Source: Synergistaceae bacterium OttesenSCG-928-D05 (GTDB lineage Bacteria; Synergistota; Synergistia; Synergistales; Synergistaceae). Taken from it: a stretch of DNA of 64,000 nt. A program made the translations under genes and the position numbers. Under the pieces are notes generated by a model. The model was not told the origin of the DNA and did not search any database. It saw only the letters and a program-made list of their open reading frames with translations. The stretch covers positions 1 to 64,000 of the forward strand of contig JAJDJB010000003.1 of NCBI GenBank assembly GCA_030266985.1, written 5' to 3'. Every line of letters begins with the position of its first letter. The first letter of the stretch is position 1. Below are positions 51,263-59,739 of this stretch, piece by piece.

Positions 51263-52984
51263 CTATCCTCTGTCCACGATGACGCCGCTCTCCGTGTCGC
51301 CGTCAAGCAATACTTCGAAAGTACCGACGTAATGCCGCACGGCAGGATGCAGCGTTTTTTCCCACGGCGTCTTTTCGAACCATTCGCGGTTGTAGATGTT
51401 ATTTTTCATTCCGTCGAACACCGGGAGATAAAGAATGTTGTCGCCGTCCAGATCAAGGAAAAAATGCGTGCCGTACGAAAGCTCCGGCGACATGCCTTTG
51501 CTCGGGATGCCGATTTCAACAAGGCAGCCGGAGTTTGAAAGTTCGCTGTAGCGGACGGGCACCCCCAGAATCGGGTTCGTGCTGCCCCACCGCCCCGGCC
51601 CGACAAGCAAGTAGCGTTCTCCGTCAAGCCTGTCGTTCAGTTCGCCCACCGCGCGCGCGACCTCGTGAAAATCAGCCGTCTTACCGTAAAGTTCCGGGTC
51701 TACATAAACGATATGTTTTACGTTTTCGAGCTTTCCGTTCGCGACCATGCGGTCGCCTTTCAGAATCACCTTTTCCGCAGGCAGGTCGTTGGGAATTTCT
51801 ACTCGCCCAAGATCGGTATAGACAGAAAGCGGGCGAAGCTGCACCAGCGTGAATTTGTCTTGTTCCGCTTCATAAGTGAATTCCATATCGACGGGCAATT
51901 GCAGCTCCGTCTCAAAAAGGGCGAGCAGATTCCGGATGCGCGTAAACAGGTTTGGACAGCGCTTCGGCAGCTCCGCAAAGGTGAAAACCGCGCGGGGCGC
52001 GTACATATCGCTCGTATCCGCCAGCAGCCAGTGAAACATTGAGCCGTCGTACCACTGGATAAACGCCTGCGCCGTTTTATGGCAGCGGATGACATCGAGT
52101 ACACTGTCGCCAAGATAGCTCGTTGTGAAAACGCCCTCTTTGAGGTCCACGTAGTCGAAGCGCTCCTGCGAGTGGCTCACAATTTCCTCCGGCTTGTTTC
52201 CTTCGGGACGGAGGAGCGGGTTTGTCAGATAAAATGTGCGCGCGAAAGAACGGTCTACCGTCCGCGTACCGAGTCCAAAGCATAGGCGAATGACGCCGTC
52301 TTCCTTTTTTATCTTCGGCGAAGGACGCCGGAAGACTTTCGAAAACGCCGCGCCCGCAAGTTCCGGGTAGAAAAAGTGGTCGTTATACGTTTTGCCGACC
52401 AAAGGTTGGATCAGCACGCCCATACGCTCGCCGCCCCACTTGATTCCGTGCTTACGCTTGTACTCCCGGGCCGCCGGATTATAGGTCGACGCATAGATTG
52501 TTTTGATCGCGTTTTTCAATTTTTCCATGCGGCGCGCACGCGAACCCTGATTGTCGATAAAGCGCGTCGCGTACTTTCCCGCGAACGACAGATTGACATC
52601 GTCTTCCAGGATGGAGGAAGATCGGACGGAAATCGGATCGGTAATCGCGTCCAGTATTTTCTCCAGATACGTGTCGAGCCACTTCGGCAGTTCGGATTCA
52701 AGACAGATACGGTAGAGTTCCGGAATGTCGCGCTGATCCGTAAGCCCGAGCAGGCGCTCCCAGAGACCGTTAATCTCCATAAATTCTTCAAAGACGGACG
52801 TCGTTACGCAAAACGAGTACGCCGGGAGAGCCACATCGTCCAGCAAACCTTTGCTGTTCAGTACTGCATGTGCGAAGGCCAGCCCTTTGGCCTTGCCGCC
52901 AAGTTTTCCGTCCCCGATGAGCCAGCCGTTTTTTTCGTAGAACGGCCTCGGGTCGAAACTTCTGTAAAAATCGCCGTATTCCAT
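51263..52984 (-). CDS. PEP/pyruvate-binding domain-containing protein (first of a tandem pair)
   Basis: The 573-residue protein has the same design as its downstream neighbour: the PPDK_N-type domain with GKLGGKAKGL (26-35) and SVRSSSILEDD (119-129), then a C-terminal module with LVGPGRWGSTNPILGVPV and PELSYGTHFFLDLDGDN. The swivelling His domain and PEP barrel are absent. The two proteins are clearly homologous but diverged over most of their length, so the duplication is old and both copies are probably kept for a joint function, perhaps a heteromer. The ATG at 52984 follows GGGAGGTGG. Confidence 0.83.
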   Translation of the reverse strand: MEYGDFYRSFDPRPFYEKNGWLIGDGKLGGKAKGLAFAHAVLNSKGLLDDVALPAYSFCVTTSVFEEFMEINGLWERLLGLTDQRDIPELYRICLESELPKWLDTYLEKILDAITDPISVRSSSILEDDVNLSFAGKYATRFIDNQGSRARRMEKLKNAIKTIYASTYNPAAREYKRKHGIKWGGERMGVLIQPLVGKTYNDHFFYPELAGAAFSKVFRRPSPKIKKEDGVIRLCFGLGTRTVDRSFARTFYLTNPLLRPEGNKPEEIVSHSQERFDYVDLKEGVFTTSYLGDSVLDVIRCHKTAQAFIQWYDGSMFHWLLADTSDMYAPRAVFTFAELPKRCPNLFTRIRNLLALFETELQLPVDMEFTYEAEQDKFTLVQLRPLSVYTDLGRVEIPNDLPAEKVILKGDRMVANGKLENVKHIVYVDPELYGKTADFHEVARAVGELNDRLDGERYLLVGPGRWGSTNPILGVPVRYSELSNSGCLVEIGIPSKGMSPELSYGTHFFLDLDGDNILYLPVFDGMKNNIYNREWFEKTPWEKTLHPAVRHYVGTFEVLLDGDTESGVIVDRG

Positions 52985-53096
52985 ACTGCCACCTCCCGTA
53001 AAAAGCATAAAGGGAATAAGCCTCTATAATATTAAAATGATATACTTTTATCGCGTAAGAAGCAAGGCAATTGTACATAGGTCAGGAGGCGCAAGC

Positions 53097-54059
53097 GTGA
53101 GCATCACAAAAAAAGATATACTGGAAGCAAGGGAGCGGATTTCGGACGCGGTGCGCAGGACGCCGCTGCGCAAGAGCGGTTCGCTCGGGCAGATGGCGGG
53201 CTGCGAGTTGTATTTGAAGCCGGAGTGTCTGCAAAAAACGGGCGCGTTTAAAATTCGCGGCGCGCTTAATAAAATCAGAAGCCTGCGCCCGGAAGAATTG
53301 AAACGCGGCGTCATCACAGCTTCGTCAGGGAACCACGGTCAGGCAGTCGCATGCAGCGCGGCGATGGCCGGCGTCGAAGCGGTCGTCGTAATGCCGGAGG
53401 GCGGTTCCGCTGCGAAGGCGGCCTCGATCCGGAATTATGGCGCAGAGCTCTATTTCTGCGGCAGGACTTCCGACGAACGAATGGTCTTCGCGCATGAAAT
53501 GCAGGAGAAACGCGGCATGACCTTCGTGCACCCCTACGATGATCTTCACGTCATGGCCGGGCAGGGAACGATCGGGCTCGAAGTCGCCGAAGACTTGCCC
53601 GAAATAGACGTTATGCTTGTGCCGACCGGCGGCGGCGGGCTGATCTCGGGTATCGCGACAGCGTTAAAGGAAACTTTACCAAATGTAAAAGTTTACGGCG
53701 TCGAACCGGAGCGCGCCTGCAGCACCTCTATGTCATACGCCGCAAAACAGCGCACGAGACGCGATGTGAACGACAGCATTGCAGACGGCATCCTGACGAG
53801 CATCCCCGGTGAATTAACATTCCCGGTCGTGATGAAATATGTGGATGGTATGATACAGGTTACGGAAGAAGAGATCGCCTACGCGACGCGCATGATTCTG
53901 GAGCGCACAAAACTTCTCGCGGAGCCGACCGGCGCGGTCACAACCGCAGCGGTACTCTCGGGCAGATTCCAGGACGAACTGAAAGGGAAAAAGGTTGTCG
54001 CGCTCATCAGCGGCGGCAACGTAGCGCTCGATAAGCTCGCAAAACTTCTCGGAGAATAA
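53097..54059 (+). CDS. Threonine ammonia-lyase, short catabolic type (IlvA/TdcB family)
   Basis: The 320-residue PLP enzyme deaminates threonine (or serine) to 2-oxobutyrate (pyruvate) and ammonia. It has the PLP lysine in KTGAFKIRGA (Lys52), SSGNHGQAVA, the phosphate-cradle PTGGGGLISG and C-terminal ISGGNV. The regulatory ACT domain of biosynthetic IlvA is absent, which fits a catabolic role in an amino acid fermenter. The GTG at 53097 follows AGGAGG by seven bases; upstream in-frame codons have no such site. A terminator follows directly. Confidence 0.94.
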   Translation: MSITKKDILEARERISDAVRRTPLRKSGSLGQMAGCELYLKPECLQKTGAFKIRGALNKIRSLRPEELKRGVITASSGNHGQAVACSAAMAGVEAVVVMPEGGSAAKAASIRNYGAELYFCGRTSDERMVFAHEMQEKRGMTFVHPYDDLHVMAGQGTIGLEVAEDLPEIDVMLVPTGGGGLISGIATALKETLPNVKVYGVEPERACSTSMSYAAKQRTRRDVNDSIADGILTSIPGELTFPVVMKYVDGMIQVTEEEIAYATRMILERTKLLAEPTGAVTTAAVLSGRFQDELKGKKVVALISGGNVALDKLAKLLGE

Positions 54060-54063
54060 ACGA

Positions 54064-54088
54064 AGGGCCGCAAGAGCGGCCCTTTTTA
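54064..54088. terminator. Terminator between threonine ammonia-lyase and the UPF0182 operon
   Basis: GGGCCGC and GCGGCCC form a stem with an AAGA loop, followed by five T on the plus strand. It also sits just past the last gene of the minus-strand operon. Confidence 0.88.
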
Positions 54089-54112
54089 TATTGCGATTGA
54101 TTCTGTTAAAAA

Positions 54113-54856
54113 CTAAAAACCAAATGACGGGATGAAGAAACTGCTGTCTTCAACGACCTGGTAGAAATATCCCCTGTCTCGATCCCAGGCATAGCGGCCA
54201 TTGTTCGCCATCGAGCCGAAACCGTCGAAATACTGCATTTGTCTCGATTCGACGCCGTTTCTCGAAATAATCCCGCGATACACAGGCAGTAAAGGCATCC
54301 TGCCTCTGCTGCGCACTGTGGACCAGTCGCCGCGAAGCCCCGTCTTTGAGACCACGGAATCGATTACAGGGCGAAATTCCGCGGGCACCTCTTCAATAAA
54401 ATATACTTTTCCGCGACCGGATTTTCCAAACTGCGAGAGCAGATATGCAGCGCCCCATTCGCCGTTCGGAATCGCGTTGAGCGACGCGACCGCGACAAAG
54501 AGTCCGTCCAGCGCCGCAAGCTGACGCGGCTGATAGCTCGTGTTTGACAAGAAGCCCTGCACCTGCTCCCATTTAGAGGGATCGCCGCCCGGAAATATTT
54601 TATCCATCAGCGCAACGCCCGCTGTGGCTCTCGACATCGTATCCCCGACCCAAAGGGCGTTCCACAGCTGCGTTTCAGAAGCGACGGGAGCCTGCGCGCG
54701 CAATTGGTCTACGATGCCCGCGCCTTTTTGTTTGATGTCTTCCTGCTGCTGCATCCCCGCTACAAGATCATCCCAGCTCTGCGCCGCGAGAAGCGGCGTC
54801 GCGAAGGATATCAGGCAGAAAAAGAGCGCTATAGCCAGCGATATTTTTTTCTTCAT
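54113..54856 (-). CDS. Exported protein of unknown function (last gene of the UPF0182 operon)
   Basis: The 247-residue protein starts with a typical signal peptide (MKKKISLAIALFFCLISF, cleavage after LLA). The mature part is not recognised. It has a helical N-terminal half and a C-terminal half rich in Arg, Gly, Tyr and Phe (NNGRYAWDRDRGYFYQVV), and ends with FIPSFGF, resembling an outer-surface or beta-rich tail. The ATG at 54856 follows GGAGGA. It lies 26 bp after the other exported protein gene. Confidence 0.78.
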   Translation of the reverse strand: MKKKISLAIALFFCLISFATPLLAAQSWDDLVAGMQQQEDIKQKGAGIVDQLRAQAPVASETQLWNALWVGDTMSRATAGVALMDKIFPGGDPSKWEQVQGFLSNTSYQPRQLAALDGLFVAVASLNAIPNGEWGAAYLLSQFGKSGRGKVYFIEEVPAEFRPVIDSVVSKTGLRGDWSTVRSRGRMPLLPVYRGIISRNGVESRQMQYFDGFGSMANNGRYAWDRDRGYFYQVVEDSSFFIPSFGF

Positions 54857-54882
54857 GGTAAATTCCTCCAATATTTCTTTGT

Positions 54883-55665
54883 TTATTTTATTTTATCACC
54901 CAGGACAAGGATTTCTTTATGCCAATCCCCGCCCTCCCATTTTTCCCGAACTACTTCTTTTGCGCCAACCCGCCACAATTCGACCGGTGCAGTCTCTCCC
55001 CGCGCATTCAGCGCATCGTCGCCCCAGAGATCCAAGAGGAATTTTTCGACGTCAAAGAACGGAATCATCGCGGTTTCTTCCGTGCTGAAAACCCTGTCGA
55101 GCATATCCACGGTCTGTGTATCAGCAGGCGCTTCCTGCCAGAAGAAAGGACGCCCCGGACTGTAGGACGCGTGACGTGCAACGCCTTCCGTCGTAAAAAT
55201 CAAAACTGCGTTGTTTGGATAGCCTTTCAAAAAATCGGACATGAAAATGGCGAAATCTTCAACGTCCCGCGCAAGCGGCTGCAGCGTCCTTGAAAGCTCT
55301 CCCAGCACGATCCGGGAGCCCTGGTATTTCTGGTTGAAGGCCGAACCGATCGTCCGCGCCGCTTTGGAGTAATCCGCGTTGAAAAGATCGTTGTCGACAC
55401 GCTCGATCAGCGGCCCTGCTTCCGCGAGGTCTCCGCGATAAAGAATTTCCATCGCGGCGGCATGCATATGCGGAAGCCGTGAAAACGCATCGCTTCGCCT
55501 GATTTCATCGTTCTTTCTAACATCGACGAAGCCATATTGCTGCATGTTGGGATATTGGAACACGTCCTCAGAGCCAACGACGAAAGTTTCCGCACAAAGC
55601 GGCGCCGCTGTAAAAAGCAGCGCAAGGAAAAACAAGGATGCTCCAAAATATTTTAACTTAGACAT
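54883..55665 (-). CDS. Exported protein of unknown function
   Basis: The 260-residue protein has a signal peptide (SKLKYFGASLFFLALLF, cleavage near LCA) and a mature domain that is not recognised. It contains mixed helices with Trp/Phe-rich stretches (GRPFFWQEAP and FLLDLWGDDAL). Its ATG overlaps the stop of the upstream small membrane protein by 8 bp (ATGTCTAA), so the two are translationally coupled. It could be a periplasmic partner of the membrane proteins encoded before it. Confidence 0.78.
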   Translation of the reverse strand: MSKLKYFGASLFFLALLFTAAPLCAETFVVGSEDVFQYPNMQQYGFVDVRKNDEIRRSDAFSRLPHMHAAAMEILYRGDLAEAGPLIERVDNDLFNADYSKAARTIGSAFNQKYQGSRIVLGELSRTLQPLARDVEDFAIFMSDFLKGYPNNAVLIFTTEGVARHASYSPGRPFFWQEAPADTQTVDMLDRVFSTEETAMIPFFDVEKFLLDLWGDDALNARGETAPVELWRVGAKEVVREKWEGGDWHKEILVLGDKIK

Positions 55666-56131
55666 CGATATACCGTCCTCCCTGGCCTTTCGGGCCTCCC
55701 TCGAAGGGCATAGAATCGCCAAACGCAAGAATCAGCGCCGGGATGAAAAACAATATCGGCGTGAGGATTCCCCAAAGCCAGGGATTTTTTCCAAATCGCC
55801 CTGCGATATTGCCCCAAATATACGCGGTTCCCAGATAGGTCACGAAGGCCGCGGCATTTTCAAAAAAAGGCGGCGTAATGGATATCCCGAGTTTAGCGAG
55901 CGGCCACAAAACCAACCCTGGCGCAACAACCGCAACCGTGACCCATCGTGTGATTTTCGCGCAATCACAAAGCAGGAACACATTCCAGATCGGAATCAGA
56001 TATTGCAGATATGATCCAACGCCAAACTTTCTGCCGACCCGCCAGAGAATGTACGCCGCGATGAAATATACGCCGAAAAAAATAACAAACCAAATCAAAA
56101 ACGCAATTGAGACAAGAAAACCGTCTACCAT
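55658..56131 (-). CDS. Four-helix membrane protein, DUF5684-like (paralogue 2)
   Basis: The 157-residue protein has four predicted membrane helices. Between the first two is a conserved segment GRKFGVGSYLQYLIPIWNVFLLCDCA, in two adjoining pieces, resembling the DUF5684 family. It ends with a short polar tail (GGRYIDV). It is a duplicate of the gene just upstream, with matching segments (GRKFGVG, LLCDCA, FGKN, the RYI tail). Function unknown. Confidence 0.8.
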   Translation of the reverse strand: MVDGFLVSIAFLIWFVIFFGVYFIAAYILWRVGRKFGVGSYLQYLIPIWNVFLLCDCAKITRWVTVAVVAPGLVLWPLAKLGISITPPFFENAAAFVTYLGTAYIWGNIAGRFGKNPWLWGILTPILFFIPALILAFGDSMPFEGGPKGQGGRYIDV

Positions 56132-56149
56132 TTTTTATTGCTCCTTTAA

Positions 56150-56641
56150 CTAAATTTCGATATAACGTGCGCCTTGTTCATTCGAAGACGCTCCGACTCC
56201 GCTTTTCCGAGGCGAAGCTTCACCAAATGCAAAAACCAGCGCCGGCATCCACAGGAAAAGCGGCGTGATTACGCCCCAGAACCAGAAATTTTTGCCGAAT
56301 TTTTCCGCGATGCTGCCCCAGAGATAGACATTCGCCGCGAAGCAGACGGCGGAAAGGAATGCGCCGCCCGCAAGAAGAACCCCAATCAGCGGCCCGGAAA
56401 AAAGAAAAAATCCCGGCGCTGCGATTGCGAGCGTGGTCCAGCGGGATATGCCCGCACAGTCACAGAGCAGCATAATATTATAAACAGGAACCAGAAACTC
56501 CCAAAAGTTTCCCACGCCGAATTTCCTGCCAATGCGTGTCATGGCATATACGGCAAATAGATAAACCGCAGCCCCGACCACAAAGGCTATAATCACAAAC
56601 AAGAGCCAGGCAAGCAACCCAATTCCATAAAACGTCGTCAA
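56150..56641 (-). CDS. Four-helix membrane protein, DUF5684-like (paralogue 1)
   Basis: The 163-residue protein is the partner of the neighbouring duplicate: four membrane helices, the segment RIGRKFGVGNFWEFLVPVYN, LLCDCAGISRW, EKFGKNFWFWGVITPLF and a C-terminal GARYIEI. The two copies align end to end, indicating an old tandem duplication. The TTG start at 56641 lies three bases after the stop of the UPF0182 gene, so the genes are tightly linked. Function unknown. Confidence 0.78.
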   Translation of the reverse strand: MTTFYGIGLLAWLLFVIIAFVVGAAVYLFAVYAMTRIGRKFGVGNFWEFLVPVYNIMLLCDCAGISRWTTLAIAAPGFFLFSGPLIGVLLAGGAFLSAVCFAANVYLWGSIAEKFGKNFWFWGVITPLFLWMPALVFAFGEASPRKSGVGASSNEQGARYIEI

Positions 56642-56644
56642 TGC

Positions 56645-59506
56645 CTATTGCGTCCTTTCCTCAAGCTCTGCGAGTACTTCGCCGAGCGCTTTGATCTGCT
56701 CTCCGTACGCAGCCCAGTCTCCCGTACGCTGCGCTCTCTGTGCAGAATCGTATAACGCCTGCGCCCGCTTTGCAAGCGCAGAAAGCTCTCCGTCTGCCGC
56801 GGATATGGCGGATTTTTCATCCTGAGTCAGCCTTGTTTCGCTTTTTTCTCCTCGCGCGGGCGGCGCTTCCTGGCCAAGGACCCTGCGTCCCACAAGTTTT
56901 TCGAGCGCCTCGCCGAATGTTTCCGCCCATGCGATACGACCGCCGGTCGAGACGATCACGCGCTTGAGCTCCGGCAGTTCGCCGCGCTCCGCTTTCAGAT
57001 AGAGCGGCTGCACGTAAAGCAGAGATTTCCCGACCGGAACGACCAAAAGATCGCCTCGAATGACATCCGAGCCGCGCTGCCCCCATAGCGAAAGCTGCGC
57101 AGATATTTCGGGATGCTGGTCGATCAGCGCTTCGATTTGCCCCGGGCCATAAATGAGTTTTTGTTTCGGGAATTCATAGACCAGAAGTTCGCCGTAGTTT
57201 TCAGGATCGCAGCGTCCTGCCATCCACCCGATCAAGTTATCGCGGCCAAGCGGCATGTAGGGAACGATAATGGCAAATTCCGGGTCTTCTTCTCCCCATA
57301 GTTTCATCGTCACGTAATTGGGCTGGATACGCCGCGTATGGTTTGCGGGCGTGACCTCCCATACGTCCTCGCGATTGTAATACGTATTCGGATCCGTCAT
57401 GTGGTACGTTCTAAAAATTTCCGTCTGTACCTCGAACAAATTCTCCGGATACCGCATGTGCTTCCAAAGATCAGGGGCCATTTCTTCACCGCTCACAAAA
57501 AGTTTCGGGAAAATTTTACGCCACGTCGCGACAAGCGGGTCTTTTTCATTCACAACATAATAGCGAATCTCGCCCGTGTACGCGTCGACAGTCGCCTTCA
57601 CGCTGTTGCGAAGATAATTTATGCCGCTAAAGCGTCTAAGCGACTGGTCTGTCGATGTAAAAGGCTTCGAATACGGGTAGCGGTGCGACCACGTGAAGCA
57701 GTCCTGCGCCCAAAGAATGCGCCCGTTGTAAAGGATTGGATATGTGTCTTCATCCAGTATCAGGAAAGGCGCGATCTCGGCAATTGCACTGCGAATATCT
57801 CTATGATAAAGAATGCGGCTTTCTTCGTTCAGCGCGCCGGTGAAAAGGATCTCCGAATCGCGGTAACGCAGCGCAAAAAGCAGTCTTCGCCACATAGAGC
57901 CGATCGCAACGCCGCCGGTGCCTTCGTACGTCGTGCGTACGTTCGAATCCCCCATCGGATAGTCGAATTCCTTGACGCCCGTCTTTACGAGAACATAGGA
58001 ATCTTCTTTCGTACCATAATAAATCTCGGGGCGATCCAACTGGATATCCACGGTTGAGCGGGTCGGCAGGTCCTGCATGAAAAAGTTCGGCAGACCGCCG
58101 GGCGCGACTTCGTTGACCGGATTCATCACGACCCCGTAACCATGCGTGAATTCAAGATGCGAGTTCACCCACGTCGGATTCTGTATCTGCGAGAGATCGA
58201 GCTCCCGCACGGAGAGCATGACCTGCCGGTTGCGCCCGTCCATCGTATAGCGGTCGATGAAAACATCCGGAAAATCATAATAAGTACGAATCGCCTGAAG
58301 CTGTTTGTACGTGCGCAGCAGCGGCTCGTAATCCCAAAGGCGGATATTTTGCACCGTCTCCTGTTCGAGAAGCAGGTCCTGCGCTGTGACGGTATCTTCC
58401 GGCGTGACCGACACCGTAGTCACTTGATGAAGGCCATAGCCGCGCCTCGTATAATCTAGATGGTAGCCGATATACGGCCTCTCCAACCCAAATTCGTTCG
58501 GCTTCACCCGATATTGCTGCACAACAGCGGGCACAAACGAACGCGCAACCCAACCCAGCACCAGCAAAACGCCAATGACAATCACAGAAATCTTCCACAT
58601 TGGTTTGAAAAAATTCAAAAAGAGCAGCAGCGCAGCGGCAATCGCCGCAACTACTAAAATATTGAGCGCGGGAAGGAAGACGTGCATATCCGTGTAACCG
58701 GCTCCGAAGACGACGCCTGTCGCGGAGAAAGGCAACTGGAAGCGATCCAGCCAGTAGCCGAATCCCCAGAGCAGCAGAAGAAGGGCGCCAAGCAGCGTCA
58801 GGTGCAGCTTCGGCTTCGACTGTACGGTCAGGGAGCTGCCAACGAACAAGATCGATTTCGTTCTAAAGTAAATGAATAAAGAACCGAGCAGGGAAACGAT
58901 CAGAATCCCGCGCAGCCAGGACTGCAGGAATTCCAGAAACGGGAGCTGAAAAACGTAGAAAGAGATATCCAGCCCGAAAAGCGGATCCGTTTCACCAAAG
59001 GATGTGGGGTTCATAAACTTCAAGAAGGTACTCCAGGCACTCATCGTGCCCAGCGCATTAACGACCGCAATCAGAAACGCGGCGCCATAAATCATCCGCC
59101 TCGCATACTTCCGGAATACCCGCTCCTCTTCTTCATAGACATACATGATGCTCCCATTTTTCAGTGCGAGCCTCCAGTTGAAAAGATAGGCAAAAAAAGC
59201 GGGAACGAGTGATACTGCAAACAGTTCCCATCGGGCCGTAAAGCGACGCCAGAAAACAGTTTCATAGCCGAGAGATTCGTACCAATAGAGGTCGGTCAGG
59301 AATTTCGCCAACCCCGGCAGCACGATCGCAAAAAGTATAAATAATGCAATAAGAATACCCCAAAGTTTTGAAATCTTTGGGAATCCCGGTGATTTATGTG
59401 AGCCGTCCGAATCGTACGGGCGCTGCTGGTTTTCATTGTCTCCGGCCCCCGGATACCATTGCCGGTGCTGGCCTTTTAATTTTTCAAAAATCCCGATGAT
59501 GTCCAT
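56645..59506 (-). CDS. UPF0182 family large membrane protein
   Basis: The 953-residue protein matches UPF0182 (PF03699). A soluble N-terminus of about 45 residues is followed by seven predicted membrane helices (about 48-330), then a very large domain of about 500 residues outside the membrane, with the family-typical TDLYWYESLGY, NILVV and QYRVKPNEF...ERPYIGYHL regions. The C-terminal 80 residues are a charged coiled coil (LTQDEKSAISAADGELSALA). The function of the family is unknown. It heads a five-gene operon with two small membrane proteins and two exported proteins. Confidence 0.92.
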   Translation of the reverse strand: MDIIGIFEKLKGQHRQWYPGAGDNENQQRPYDSDGSHKSPGFPKISKLWGILIALFILFAIVLPGLAKFLTDLYWYESLGYETVFWRRFTARWELFAVSLVPAFFAYLFNWRLALKNGSIMYVYEEEERVFRKYARRMIYGAAFLIAVVNALGTMSAWSTFLKFMNPTSFGETDPLFGLDISFYVFQLPFLEFLQSWLRGILIVSLLGSLFIYFRTKSILFVGSSLTVQSKPKLHLTLLGALLLLLWGFGYWLDRFQLPFSATGVVFGAGYTDMHVFLPALNILVVAAIAAALLLFLNFFKPMWKISVIVIGVLLVLGWVARSFVPAVVQQYRVKPNEFGLERPYIGYHLDYTRRGYGLHQVTTVSVTPEDTVTAQDLLLEQETVQNIRLWDYEPLLRTYKQLQAIRTYYDFPDVFIDRYTMDGRNRQVMLSVRELDLSQIQNPTWVNSHLEFTHGYGVVMNPVNEVAPGGLPNFFMQDLPTRSTVDIQLDRPEIYYGTKEDSYVLVKTGVKEFDYPMGDSNVRTTYEGTGGVAIGSMWRRLLFALRYRDSEILFTGALNEESRILYHRDIRSAIAEIAPFLILDEDTYPILYNGRILWAQDCFTWSHRYPYSKPFTSTDQSLRRFSGINYLRNSVKATVDAYTGEIRYYVVNEKDPLVATWRKIFPKLFVSGEEMAPDLWKHMRYPENLFEVQTEIFRTYHMTDPNTYYNREDVWEVTPANHTRRIQPNYVTMKLWGEEDPEFAIIVPYMPLGRDNLIGWMAGRCDPENYGELLVYEFPKQKLIYGPGQIEALIDQHPEISAQLSLWGQRGSDVIRGDLLVVPVGKSLLYVQPLYLKAERGELPELKRVIVSTGGRIAWAETFGEALEKLVGRRVLGQEAPPARGEKSETRLTQDEKSAISAADGELSALAKRAQALYDSAQRAQRTGDWAAYGEQIKALGEVLAELEERTQ

Positions 59507-59739
59507 ATCATAATCAACCCCGTACTAATTACTATTGGCTATATTTTTATTATACCTTCTGGTGACGTATCCGGCATGCTTTAGAAAAGGAATGCAAGAG
59601 CCGTCTATATAGAATGCAAAAAAACAGGGAGACGTCCTGAAGAAAATTTTGGTACGTTTTTCAACTATATTTTTTCGGCGCGTGTGCGCAGAAAGAGTAT
59701 GAACTGATATGATTATTGCATGGTGGGGATATAAAAAAA

